Assembly: GCF_002259755.1 (NCBI RefSeq)
Contig: NZ_MWWY01000043.1
Location: 1-49,930, forward strand
Reading direction: 5' to 3'
Length of the DNA: 49,930 nucleotides
Origin: Bifidobacterium hapali
GTDB lineage: Bacteria > Actinomycetota > Actinomycetes > Actinomycetales > Bifidobacteriaceae
Both the position numbers and the translations under genes were made by a program. The notes under the pieces are model-generated. The model was not told the DNA's origin and searched no databases. It was given only the letters and a program-made list of their open reading frames with translations. Numbering within the stretch: position 1 is the stretch's first letter; each line of letters starts with the position of its first letter. Shown here one piece after another: positions 8,990 through 16,741 of the stretch.

Positions 8990-9958
8990 ATGGTTGAGGT
9001 AACGGTGCCATCACCGATGTACGAGGACCCAATTACGGGAGGTCCAACCGATCCGACTGTGATCTGGAATGATGACGAACAACGAATGTACATGTTCTAC
9101 ACACAACGTCGCCCAAACCCGCATGCGGTAGGAGTCTCATGGGTGCACGGCACCAGCATTGCTGTTGCATCCAGCTATGATGGCGCTCACTGGCTGTATC
9201 GAGGCATGCTCGATCTCGCCATCGAGCCGGGATTGAACACGTTCTGGGCACCGGAAGTCGTCGAAATCAATGGCACATACCATATGTTCGTGTCAATGAT
9301 TCAAGGAGTACCTACCGACTGGAGTGGACGCTCGCGCATGTTACACTACACGTCGCATAACTTATGGCATTGGACATGCGAAGGCGAGATTGACCTTAAC
9401 TCGAATCGTGTGATTGACCCGTGCATCGCCAGCGAACCCGACGGCAGTTACTCCATGTGGTATAAGGATGAGGATCTTGACGGCGTCACCTGCCGTGCAT
9501 CCAGTGACGATCTCATACATTGGACGGTAGTAGGACAAGAGATTTTCGATTGCCATCAAGAAGGACCGAACGTGTTTGATCTCGGCGGATACCGCTGGAT
9601 GATCTCAGATTATTGGCATGGTCTAGCCGTATATCGTCAAAATAACGACGAGAAGAATACACACGACATACATCGTTGGACACGCTGCCCCGACATTCTT
9701 AACCACCCCAGCACGCGCAACCGTGATCAAGGCTTCGGCCACCATGCCGACATCTGGGTCAATCCTCGTGACGAGCATGCCTACATCGTATATTTTTGCC
9801 ATCCATACGCACACGATGACAGTTCAACACGACTTACCGGAGAGCCAACCGACCCGACTGCAGCCCAGCTCAGCGTCGTACAAATGGCAGAACTATCCGT
9901 TGAACACGATGTGATCGTATGCGACCGCAACGCAGCTCCCACCATCACTCTATACTGA
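8990..9958 (+). CDS. Glycoside hydrolase of the GH43-like five-bladed propeller type
   Basis: The 322-residue protein reads as a beta-propeller glycosidase without a signal peptide, so it probably acts on oligosaccharides inside the cell. Three acidic positions fit the GH43 pattern: D21 in PTDPTVIW (catalytic base), D143 in VIDPCI (pKa-tuning residue) and E191 in QEGPNVF (catalytic acid). FWAPEV at ~84-89 is another hallmark of this clan. Repeated HWT/HW segments mark the blades. The sugar specificity cannot be read; arabinosides or xylosides are the usual GH43 substrates, and related families such as GH32 or GH130 are less likely. The start ATG 8990 follows GCGAAAGG. No sugar transporter or regulator gene sits next to it, which is unusual for a bifidobacterial glycosidase. 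Confidence 0.75.
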   Translation: MVEVTVPSPMYEDPITGGPTDPTVIWNDDEQRMYMFYTQRRPNPHAVGVSWVHGTSIAVASSYDGAHWLYRGMLDLAIEPGLNTFWAPEVVEINGTYHMFVSMIQGVPTDWSGRSRMLHYTSHNLWHWTCEGEIDLNSNRVIDPCIASEPDGSYSMWYKDEDLDGVTCRASSDDLIHWTVVGQEIFDCHQEGPNVFDLGGYRWMISDYWHGLAVYRQNNDEKNTHDIHRWTRCPDILNHPSTRNRDQGFGHHADIWVNPRDEHAYIVYFCHPYAHDDSSTRLTGEPTDPTAAQLSVVQMAELSVEHDVIVCDRNAAPTITLY

Positions 9959-10004
9959 CACATATCAACACAGAGCGCACATCCCACGCTATAGAGACGC
10001 AACC

Positions 10005-10403
10005 ATGATAGACGAAACCGAGTCACAATGGATTGATAACACCCTCGAACGCCTCTCACACTCAACATTCCGAGCGAAATTCACGCTCAACGACAAAGAC
10101 CGAGCCTACGCGCGAGCAAAAGGCAAAACAACCATCGACCGCCACGCCCACGAACTACTGCGCTCGCGGGTTGGTGGCGCCGAACCGCATAACGACGGTC
10201 GGCAGACGCCGTGGCGAGGTCACCCGGTCTTTACTGCGCAGCATGCCACGGCCACGTGTTGTCGTGGTTGTATCGAGAAATGGCATCATATACCGCGAGG
10301 ACGTGCGCTGAGTGATGATGAGATTAATCGTCTTGCGGATCTGGTTATGGCATGGATTGAACGCGATCTTATTGAACATCCTGTCATTCATGGAGCTCAG
10401 TGA
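10005..10403 (+). CDS. DUF4186 family protein
   Basis: The 132-residue protein fits the DUF4186 family: a conserved NDGRQTPWRGHPVF block at ~63-76, then QHATATCCRGCIEKWHHIPRGR at ~79-100 with a Cys-Cys-x-x-Cys cluster and histidines that could bind metal. The biochemical role of the family is not known to me. It follows the glycosidase by 46 bases and precedes the aldo/keto reductase by about 120. The gene is compositionally split. Up to about 10,160 the coding strand is very poor in T (4 T in the 60 bases from 10,081); after that it is T-rich (20 T in the 60 bases from 10,321). Confidence 0.85.
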   Translation: MIDETESQWIDNTLERLSHSTFRAKFTLNDKDRAYARAKGKTTIDRHAHELLRSRVGGAEPHNDGRQTPWRGHPVFTAQHATATCCRGCIEKWHHIPRGRALSDDEINRLADLVMAWIERDLIEHPVIHGAQ

Positions 10404-10520
10404 TCTTGTTGAGCAATCCGTAAGATGAGTAACAATGTCAAAGTTGTTTTGTATGCCATATTCGGTATAGCATAGGAATCGCATAATTGCATATGTCACG
10501 TCATGCTGAAAGGGGCAATG

Positions 10521-11411
10521 ATGAGCGAAGATACAAACACGGCGGTGTCGCCGCAGATTACGCTCAACGACAAAGCGCATTCGGTGATTCCACAAATCGG
10601 TTTTGGTACGTTCCAGATTCCTCCTGAAGATACACAGCGTGCTGTCGAGGAAGCCCTCGAAATTGGTTATCGTCATATCGATACTGCGGCCGCCTATTAC
10701 AACGAGGAACAAGTTGGTGACGCGCTCAAAGCTACCGGTATGGCTGGCAAAGTATGGGTTACCACGAAGCTGCGCAACTGTGATCAAGGCTACGATTCTG
10801 CGATGGTCGCATTCGATGAATCACGCCGTAAGCTCAAAGTTGATGTGATCGACATGTATCTTATTCACTGGCCGTTCGCTGCAGCCGGATTCTATAAGGA
10901 AACATGGCAAGCATTGTTGAAGCTACGTGATGAAGGAGCAATCCGTGTGCCCTCTGTCAGTAACTTCCTGCCTGAGCACTTGCGCGGTATTATCGACGAC
11001 TCTGGAGAAACCCCGGCTGTCAACCAAATCGAAGTACATCCGCGTTTCAGTCAGCCAGGCAATCTTGCCTTCTGCAAGGCGCACGGTATCGTCGCTGAAG
11101 CATACAGTCCGCTCGGTCACGGCAAAGATATCGAATCTGAGCCTGTTGTCGCCGCTGCTCAAGCGCATAATGTCACGCCAGCACAAGTCGTACTACGCTG
11201 GCACACGCAAGAGGGACGCATTATTATCCCCAAGTCGAAGCATGTTGAACGTATGAAAGCAAACCTCGCTAGTGCAAACTTCGACCTGACCGAAGCAGAG
11301 CTTGCTGCTATTGACGCATTGCACGATCCTCACGGCAACGTGAGTGCGGACCCGGCAACGTTCACGCACTCACAGTCGTGGGCAGATCAGCACGTACGCG
11401 GCAACATCTGA
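10521..11411 (+). CDS. Aldo/keto reductase
   Basis: A 296-residue NADPH-dependent carbonyl reductase of the aldo/keto reductase superfamily, closest in character to the 2,5-diketo-D-gluconate reductase group. The catalytic tetrad is visible: D54 and Y59 in DTAAAYYNEE, the lysine in WVTTKL, and the histidine in YLIHWP. The phosphate-binding IIPKSKHVERMK segment near the C-terminus indicates NADP(H). ATG 10503 is in frame, but AAAGGGG at 10509-10515 is correctly placed for ATG 10521 (or 10518), so the short start is preferred. The physiological substrate is unknown. A 19-bp-arm inverted repeat follows the gene. Confidence 0.93.
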   Translation: MSEDTNTAVSPQITLNDKAHSVIPQIGFGTFQIPPEDTQRAVEEALEIGYRHIDTAAAYYNEEQVGDALKATGMAGKVWVTTKLRNCDQGYDSAMVAFDESRRKLKVDVIDMYLIHWPFAAAGFYKETWQALLKLRDEGAIRVPSVSNFLPEHLRGIIDDSGETPAVNQIEVHPRFSQPGNLAFCKAHGIVAEAYSPLGHGKDIESEPVVAAAQAHNVTPAQVVLRWHTQEGRIIIPKSKHVERMKANLASANFDLTEAELAAIDALHDPHGNVSADPATFTHSQSWADQHVRGNI

Positions 11412-11440
11412 ACACGCGAGCATATAAACGATTGAACATC

Positions 11441-11500
11441 GATATGGATGCGCTACTCGTGCTACTCTCGATACGCACGATCGAGTAGCGCATCCATATC
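11441..11500. terminator. Long perfect inverted repeat between convergent genes; likely bidirectional terminator
   Basis: Perfect 19-base arms lie at 11441-11459 and 11482-11500 with a 22-base loop. The right arm lies inside the last codons of the minus-strand amidohydrolase gene (stop at 11462), while the left arm is intergenic. It separates that gene from the converging aldo/keto reductase gene. There is no clear T run on either side. Confidence 0.65.
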
Positions 11501-12805
11501 ATCGAACCGTTTAACTGTAGGATGCCATAGTGGACGTCCATCAGCGATAATCAATGTAGGTGTCTTCAGCACGCGCAAATCAAGCAACGGGTCACCTTCT
11601 AATACCAGTAGATCCGCAGTTTTACCAACCTCAACAGACCCAGTTACATCGTTAATATTGAGAATTTCCGCATTCCCTTGCGTAGCTGCATGAATCGCTT
11701 CAGCTGCGGTAAATCCAGCTCGTTTGACGAGCAAATCAAGCTCACGCCACGTATTGTACTGGGTTACAAAAGTCATTGCTGTATCCGTGCCAACACCTAC
11801 TCGAAGCTCTTCGTCATGCGCATCGTCAACGCCGGCTAGCATACCAGCTACGACAGTGCGCGCGTTTGCTAATTGAATGTCGGTAATACCGGTCGTCTCT
11901 CGATCAAGCAACGTCATTGGCAAACCAGCTGACAATGTTGGTATCAGTGCTGACCAACCACGCAACGCATGAGGATTATGACGGAACAGTTCTACTGTGG
12001 TTGGGTCAAGCGCACTACCATGCTCGATCGTGTCAACGCCAGCTAACAATGCGCGACGCACACCTTCGGGACTTTGCGCGTGCGCTGCGACGATCACACC
12101 AGCCTCATGCGCTACATCACAGATTGCCCGCATGTGGTCAACACTCATTTGCGGACTGCCGGCTTCACCGAGCCGCTGCGCATCTGTCACGCCACCAGTT
12201 GCAGCGATCTTGATCGCATTGACACCATGCTCAAGATTGACACGCGTATTACGCGCCATGTCATCAGGTGTTTCACCGGTCAACGCGATCAGCGGAGCAC
12301 CATGCCCATCTGGAATCGCTAACAGTGGTCCAGAAGCGAGAATACGTGGGCCAATCATTCGCCCATCAGCAATACGATCACGCAGCGCAACTGCTTCATA
12401 ACCAACATCACCCAGTGTACGAATGGTGGTCACTCCAGAAGCAAGCAAGGTACGTGCGTTTGCCGTAACACGAGCGGTAAGGTATGGTTTGCCGATCGGC
12501 GAGTGCATAATCGCTGCAGTAATACGTTGACCGCGTGGCGTAGCTAGCTTCGGGTTAAGCGGCCGGCCATCGGAAAACAAATGTACATGCGCGTTAATAA
12601 GACCTGGCATCACGGTTTTACCCGTGGCATCTAGTACTCGGTAGCTTTCTGGAATAGTTGTCTGCGTGCTGGGAGAGATTTGTTCAATACGACCGTCACT
12701 ACTGACAACGATGGTAGTATCGGGCAGCGTAGTGCCGGCTGCATCGCCAATAATGACCGATGCGTGGGTGAGTGCGAATGATTCTCGCGGTTGAATAGTC
12801 GTCAT
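11462..12805 (-). CDS. Metal-dependent amidohydrolase (imidazolonepropionase/prolidase-like group)
   Basis: A 447-residue member of the amidohydrolase superfamily. The first metal-ligand pair is in INAHVHLF (H73, H75); later ligands are seen in VAAHAQSP and TIEHGSA, and the catalytic aspartate in GVGTDTAM. The C-terminal segment VGKTADLLVLEGDPLLDL is the typical small beta-sandwich closing this type of enzyme. Close relatives hydrolyse Xaa-Pro dipeptides, organophosphates or imidazolonepropionate; no hut genes are near, so histidine breakdown is unlikely. The start is supported by AAAGGAG upstream of ATG 12805 on the minus strand. It may be co-transcribed with the YhbY-type gene upstream, 86 bases away. 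Confidence 0.9.
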   Translation of the reverse strand: MTTIQPRESFALTHASVIIGDAAGTTLPDTTIVVSSDGRIEQISPSTQTTIPESYRVLDATGKTVMPGLINAHVHLFSDGRPLNPKLATPRGQRITAAIMHSPIGKPYLTARVTANARTLLASGVTTIRTLGDVGYEAVALRDRIADGRMIGPRILASGPLLAIPDGHGAPLIALTGETPDDMARNTRVNLEHGVNAIKIAATGGVTDAQRLGEAGSPQMSVDHMRAICDVAHEAGVIVAAHAQSPEGVRRALLAGVDTIEHGSALDPTTVELFRHNPHALRGWSALIPTLSAGLPMTLLDRETTGITDIQLANARTVVAGMLAGVDDAHDEELRVGVGTDTAMTFVTQYNTWRELDLLVKRAGFTAAEAIHAATQGNAEILNINDVTGSVEVGKTADLLVLEGDPLLDLRVLKTPTLIIADGRPLWHPTVKRFDDMDALLDRAYRE

Positions 12806-12891
12806 CTGATGCTCCTTTGCACCCAGAGTATAGGCCGGCTTCCTGAGCGAATGTGAAGCCGGCCGTGAAACGAGCGGATAATGATCTATGA

Positions 12892-13197
12892 TCAGTCGTG
12901 CACAAGCTGGATATGCTCAACATCATCGCGATGCGAACGACGGTATATGACGAAACGATTGCCGATCGTCTGCACGAGTTCCGCGCCAAGTTCTTCAGCT
13001 AACGCGTCACCAGCTTCCTTCGCACTCAAACCGCAGCCATCAAGTACTGCACATTTGATAAGCTCGCGTTTTTCAATCGTCTCATCAGCCTGCTTGACAG
13101 TCGGCTCATTAATGTCGTTCTTACCGATTTGGATGAGAGGATTCATTGGATTGGCCAGTGCACGCAGTTGCTTGATCTGCTTCTTCGTTAATGCCAT
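12892..13197 (-). CDS. YhbY family RNA-binding protein (CRM domain)
   Basis: A 101-residue single-domain protein. It opens with LTKKQIKQLRALANPMNPL and has QIGKNDINEP, the KRELIKC strand, and a late GNRFVIYRR strand. These are the landmarks of the CRS1-YhbY fold, which binds pre-ribosomal RNA. The usual GxxG-type loop position reads IGKND here. Family members associate with pre-50S particles. The length matches the family. A GGGAG site precedes the ATG at 13197 on the minus strand. The divergent 250-base region upstream is shared with the oleate hydratase gene. Confidence 0.92.
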   Translation of the reverse strand: MALTKKQIKQLRALANPMNPLIQIGKNDINEPTVKQADETIEKRELIKCAVLDGCGLSAKEAGDALAEELGAELVQTIGNRFVIYRRSHRDDVEHIQLVHD

Positions 13198-13357
13198 AAA
13201 GACTCCCTACTTGTTACTCGTTATTCGCATGAGCGTTTCGCCGTGCTCTATTGTTTCGATTATTTCCTACGGCTGATACCGTACGGATGCCTTATATGAG
13301 AATACCGGTGTGCCACGATGTCGGTTATTACCATTGTTTTTCGACACAACACGGGCT

Positions 13358-13425
13358 AATGTCTATGGCGAGAGACATTGAAATGCGACATCATGTCTAT
13401 CAAGATTGGTTGACGTAATGTCAAC
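13358..13425. promoter_or_regulatory. Cluster of ATGTC-type inverted repeats upstream of oleate hydratase
   Basis: Three inverted repeats sharing the half-site ATGTC/GACAT sit close together. AATGTCT and AGACATT lie at 13358-13364 and 13373-13379. An 11-base palindrome GACATCATGTC is at 13387-13397. GTTGAC and GTCAAC are at 13409-13414 and 13420-13425. The last ends 9 bases before the AAGGAGG of the oleate hydratase gene. The spacing is what one expects for a multi-site operator or activator region. The regulator is unknown. Confidence 0.4.
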
Positions 13426-13447
13426 TCCACCGTCAAGGAGGCGGAAC

Positions 13448-15325
13448 ATGTACTACTCGTCCGGCAACTATGAAGCATTCGCTCGCCCAAAGAAACCAGC
13501 TGGCGTTGACAATGCATCAGCCTACATCATCGGTACAGGACTAGCAGCCCTATCAGCAGCATGCTACCTCGTACGCGATGCACAAATGCCCGGCACTAAC
13601 ATCCACATCTTCGAAAAAGATTCCATCGCCGGCGGCGCATGCGACGGAGCCAACATCCCCGGCCTCGGATACGTCATGCGTGGCGGACGCGAAATGGACA
13701 ACCACTTCGAAGTCATGTGGGACCTCTTCCGCTCCATCCCATCCATCGAAACGCCCGACGTAAGCGTACTCGACGAATACTATTGGCTCAACAAAGAAGA
13801 CCCCAACTACTCACTCTGCCGCGCCACCAAAGATCTCGGTAAAGATGCCGAAACAAACGGCAAATTCGGATTATCCGACAAAGCATCCATGCAAATCATG
13901 AAACTGTTTTTCACCCCCGACGAAGAACTCTACGACAAACCAATCACCGACTTCTTCGACGACGAAGTATTAAACTCCAACTTCTGGATGTACTGGCGCA
14001 CCATGTTTGCCTTCGAAAACTGGCATTCCGCACTCGAAATGAAACTGTACATCAAACGCTACATTCACCACATCGGTGGACTGCCAGACTTCAGCGCCCT
14101 ACGCTTCACCCGCTACAACCAATATGAATCCATGATCCTGCCAATGGTCACATACCTCGAAACAGCCGGCGTACAATTCCACTACAACACCAAAGTTGAA
14201 AACGTCGAATTCGCTATCGGAGGCGGCGACGGCCCCAAACGCGAACACACCGGCGTCGGCCAAGACACCATCCTCAAAATCCAAGCAACCTCCGGCGTCT
14301 TCAAGCGCAACCCATATTCAACACCGACCAAGAAAATCGCCGTACGCATCGACCTCAACCACGACGGCGACAAAACCTCAATCGACCTCACCGAACACGA
14401 CTACGTATTCATCACCAACGGCGGCTGCGTCGAAAACTCCACTATGGGCTCACAACACTCACCAGCCGCATGGAACCCCGACATCAAACCCGGCGGAGGC
14501 TGGGACATGTGGCGACGCATCGCCAAACAAGACCCGAGCTTCGGCCACCCCGACACGTTCTGCTCCGATCCACAAGCCACCAAGTGGATGAGCGCCACCG
14601 TCACCACACTCGACAAAGAAATCCCGCCATACATCCAACGCATCTGCAAACGCGACCCATTCACCGGACACGTCGTCACCGGCGGCATCGTCACCGTCAC
14701 CGACTCCAACTGGCTCATGAGCTGGACACTCAACCGCCAACAACAATTCCGCGACCAACCCAAAGACCAACTATGCGTATGGGTCTACGGACTATTTCCC
14801 GACAAGCCCGGCAACTACATCAAAAAACCAATGACCGAATGCACCGGCGAAGAAATCTGCGAAGAATGGCTCTACCACATGGGCGTGCCAACCGACAAAA
14901 TCGAAGCGCTCGCCAGTCGCCACGCCAATACGGTACCGGTGATGATGCCCTATATTACGGCCTTCTTTATGCCGCGTGCTGCCGGTGATCGGCCTGACGT
15001 GGTACCTGATGGCGCTGTTAACTTCGCATTCCTCGGCCAATTTGCCGAGACGCCGCGTGACACGATCTTCACTACCGAGTACTCGATGCGTACGGGCATG
15101 GAAGCAGTGTACACGCTGCTTAACGTGGACCGTGGCGTGCCTGAAGTGTGGGGCAGTGTGTATGACGTGCGTAACCTGCTTAATGCGACGGTCAAGTTAC
15201 GTGATGGTGCTCCAGTGACAGCGATGAAGCTCAACTTTGTAGAGCGTGCAGTGCTCGGTAAGGTACTCAAGAAACTTGAGGGAACGGATATTGCTGCGTT
15301 ACTGAAGGAGTATGGGGTGATCTGA
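13448..15325 (+). CDS. ohyA: Oleate hydratase (FAD-dependent; myosin-cross-reactive antigen family)
   Basis: The enzyme adds water to the cis-9 double bond of oleate and related fatty acids, giving 10-hydroxy acids; it is linked to detoxifying free fatty acids. The protein starts MYYSSGNYEAF, a family hallmark. It has the FAD-binding segment YIIGTGLAALSAA at ~25-37 followed by EKDSIAGGACDG, and the conserved MRGGREMDNHFE stretch at ~75-86. Its 625 residues match the family. ATG 13448 follows AAGGAGG at 13435-13441; the frame opens at 13406, but that start has no ribosome site. Coding style changes abruptly near 14,920: upstream the strand is A/C-rich with Arg mostly CGC (6 T in the 60 bases from 14,461), while downstream Arg is mostly CGT (15 T in the 60 bases from 15,121). 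Confidence 0.97.
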   Translation: MYYSSGNYEAFARPKKPAGVDNASAYIIGTGLAALSAACYLVRDAQMPGTNIHIFEKDSIAGGACDGANIPGLGYVMRGGREMDNHFEVMWDLFRSIPSIETPDVSVLDEYYWLNKEDPNYSLCRATKDLGKDAETNGKFGLSDKASMQIMKLFFTPDEELYDKPITDFFDDEVLNSNFWMYWRTMFAFENWHSALEMKLYIKRYIHHIGGLPDFSALRFTRYNQYESMILPMVTYLETAGVQFHYNTKVENVEFAIGGGDGPKREHTGVGQDTILKIQATSGVFKRNPYSTPTKKIAVRIDLNHDGDKTSIDLTEHDYVFITNGGCVENSTMGSQHSPAAWNPDIKPGGGWDMWRRIAKQDPSFGHPDTFCSDPQATKWMSATVTTLDKEIPPYIQRICKRDPFTGHVVTGGIVTVTDSNWLMSWTLNRQQQFRDQPKDQLCVWVYGLFPDKPGNYIKKPMTECTGEEICEEWLYHMGVPTDKIEALASRHANTVPVMMPYITAFFMPRAAGDRPDVVPDGAVNFAFLGQFAETPRDTIFTTEYSMRTGMEAVYTLLNVDRGVPEVWGSVYDVRNLLNATVKLRDGAPVTAMKLNFVERAVLGKVLKKLEGTDIAALLKEYGVI

Positions 15326-15345
15326 TTTTCTAATATCCGGTTTCC

Positions 15346-15435
15346 GGTTGCCGGCTGTCATACACGATGTTCGACACGCTCCAGGCCGCTCGGCCGAGTC
15401 TTACGGTCGAACATCGTGTATGACAGCCGGCAACC
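15346..15435. repeat. Hairpin with perfect 30-bp arms
   Basis: The arms at 15346-15375 and 15406-15435 are exact reverse complements over all 30 bases. The 30-base loop holds a small palindrome (CTCGGCCGAG). The repeat begins 20 bases after the oleate hydratase stop codon and ends 96 bases before the acetyltransferase start. There is no T run after either arm. It can act as a strong terminator, but its length and perfection would also suit a small palindromic mobile element. Confidence 0.8.
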
Positions 15436-15531
15436 TCGTTTATTGACGAACATACGTTGGTGATATGCTGTACGTTTTTTGCTGGCATGGAGAGGTACTG
15501 CTGTCTGGTGTGTGCTGGGGATGCAGTATGA

Positions 15532-16056
15532 ATGAGTGATATGACTGAGACGACAGGTGATGATGTACGTTTGACGATACGACATGCGACATCGGCGGAT
15601 GTGGAAGCGCTTGCAACAATTGAAAACGAGTGTTTCCCTCCGGCTGAGGCAGCAAGTCTGGATGCGATTCGCGAGCGAGTGGCTGCATATCCTGAGTGCT
15701 TTTGGCTACTGTGTGATGAGAATGGTGCGATTATCTCGTTTATCAATGGGTTTGTGACTGATCGGCGTGACCTTGAAGATGACATGTACGATGATGCGTC
15801 ACAACATAATCTGCAAGGGGCTTGGCAAATGATTTTCGGTGTGGACACTGCGCCACGCTATCAACATCATGGATATGCGAGTTTGCTCATGCGACGCGTT
15901 ATTGAGGATGCACATGCTGCTGGACGCAAAGGGTTGGTGTTGACATGCAAAGAACGACTCGTTGGGTTCTATTCGCGCTTCGGCTATGTGGATGAAGGTA
16001 TTTCAGATTCGACGCATGGCGACGTCGTCTGGCATCAGATGAGGCTCACCTTCTAA
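15532..16056 (+). CDS. GNAT family N-acetyltransferase
   Basis: A 174-residue GCN5-related acetyltransferase. The acetyl-CoA pyrophosphate-binding loop is RYQHHGYASLLM (consensus Q/RxxGxG/A) at ~105-116, followed by the helix MRRVIEDAHAAGRKG and the last strand GFYSRFGYVDEG. The N-terminal IRHATSADVEALATIENECFP is typical. It is most like the arylalkylamine/spermidine-type acetyltransferases, but the substrate is not certain. The ATG at 15532 has only a distant G-rich site (GCTGGGG at ~15514-15520); ATG 15541 is an alternative. Confidence 0.88.
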   Translation: MSDMTETTGDDVRLTIRHATSADVEALATIENECFPPAEAASLDAIRERVAAYPECFWLLCDENGAIISFINGFVTDRRDLEDDMYDDASQHNLQGAWQMIFGVDTAPRYQHHGYASLLMRRVIEDAHAAGRKGLVLTCKERLVGFYSRFGYVDEGISDSTHGDVVWHQMRLTF

Positions 16057-16153
16057 CATCTAGCCATTTGAATCCTGATCGGATGTACTTGTCTTCAGAT
16101 GCCCCAGTCAATGCGTATTGGGCTATCATAAATATATGTGAAAGGAGGCTCTC

Positions 16154-16387
16154 GTGCCTGAGGATAATGTGTTTATTGTGGATGGCATCAAAACTCAGTG
16201 GGACGATAATACGATGGTCGTTTCTGAATTGGGATTTGATCGTACCGCTACGTTGGACAATCATGGCAACATTCTATCTTCCACATTTGGCAAAGATGGA
16301 GAGTCTTTCCTCCATCATTGGTATGGCAAGATGAAGCCGATGATCGATGATTTTCGTGCTATCGACAAAGAATATGCCAATGCCTGA
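16154..16387 (+). CDS. Small protein of unknown function, first gene of a two-gene cassette
   Basis: A 77-residue acidic protein starting at GTG 16154 with a near-perfect AAGGAGG at 16142-16148. I do not recognise the family. It has a short beta-rich N-terminal part and a C-terminal helical segment ending DDFRAIDKEYANA. Its stop codon overlaps the start of the next gene by 8 bases, so the two proteins are almost certainly made together. The arrangement, size and partner resemble DUF2442/DUF4160 pairs, but I see no clear DUF2442 motif. A small antitoxin-like or adaptor partner is one possible reading. Confidence 0.7.
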   Translation: MPEDNVFIVDGIKTQWDDNTMVVSELGFDRTATLDNHGNILSSTFGKDGESFLHHWYGKMKPMIDDFRAIDKEYANA

Positions 16388-16652
16388 GGTGTTCTTTCTT
16401 GCCGGTTACAGCGTGTATTTTAGTACGCTGGATCGTGAACATGGCGTACATGTGCATGTGGCTCAAGGTAGTCGCAGAGATCTCGCTCGATTCGTATTAC
16501 ACGCAGATGGTACAGTGACACTTTCCCATAATCATGGCAAAATCCCGGCTAAACATATTCGCTTGATACAAGTAGCTCTTGTACGAGGATTTGATGAAGT
16601 CGTAGATGATTGGAAACGGTTATTTGGCGACGATATTCATTTCGATCGGTAA
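16380..16652 (+). CDS. DUF4160-like protein, second gene of the cassette
   Basis: The likely product is 90 residues, beginning MPEVFFLAGYSVYF at ATG 16380 and overlapping the previous stop codon (16385-16387). ATG 16374 is also possible; the frame itself is open from 16347. DUF4160 features are visible: a short N-terminal strand block, the HVHV motif, a central strand with the SHNHGKI segment, and the final helix VDDWKRLFG. Proteins of this family often sit next to a small DUF2442 partner and are suspected, though not shown to my knowledge, to form toxin-antitoxin-like pairs. A perfect 19-bp-arm hairpin follows the gene. Confidence 0.8.
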   Translation: MPEVFFLAGYSVYFSTLDREHGVHVHVAQGSRRDLARFVLHADGTVTLSHNHGKIPAKHIRLIQVALVRGFDEVVDDWKRLFGDDIHFDR

Positions 16653-16662
16653 ATGAACGGTA

Positions 16663-16716
16663 AATGTTGAGGGGTCTTTCAACGGTGTGTTTCCTGCTGA
16701 AAGACCCCTCAACATT
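16663..16716. terminator. Bidirectional terminator between the DUF4160 cassette and thrC
   Basis: Perfect 19-base arms at 16663-16681 and 16698-16716 flank a 16-base loop. It lies between a plus-strand and a minus-strand gene that converge, where a terminator serving both would be expected. Confidence 0.82.
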
Positions 16717-16741
16717 GTGCGATAGCCAGCTCTTGCTGTAC

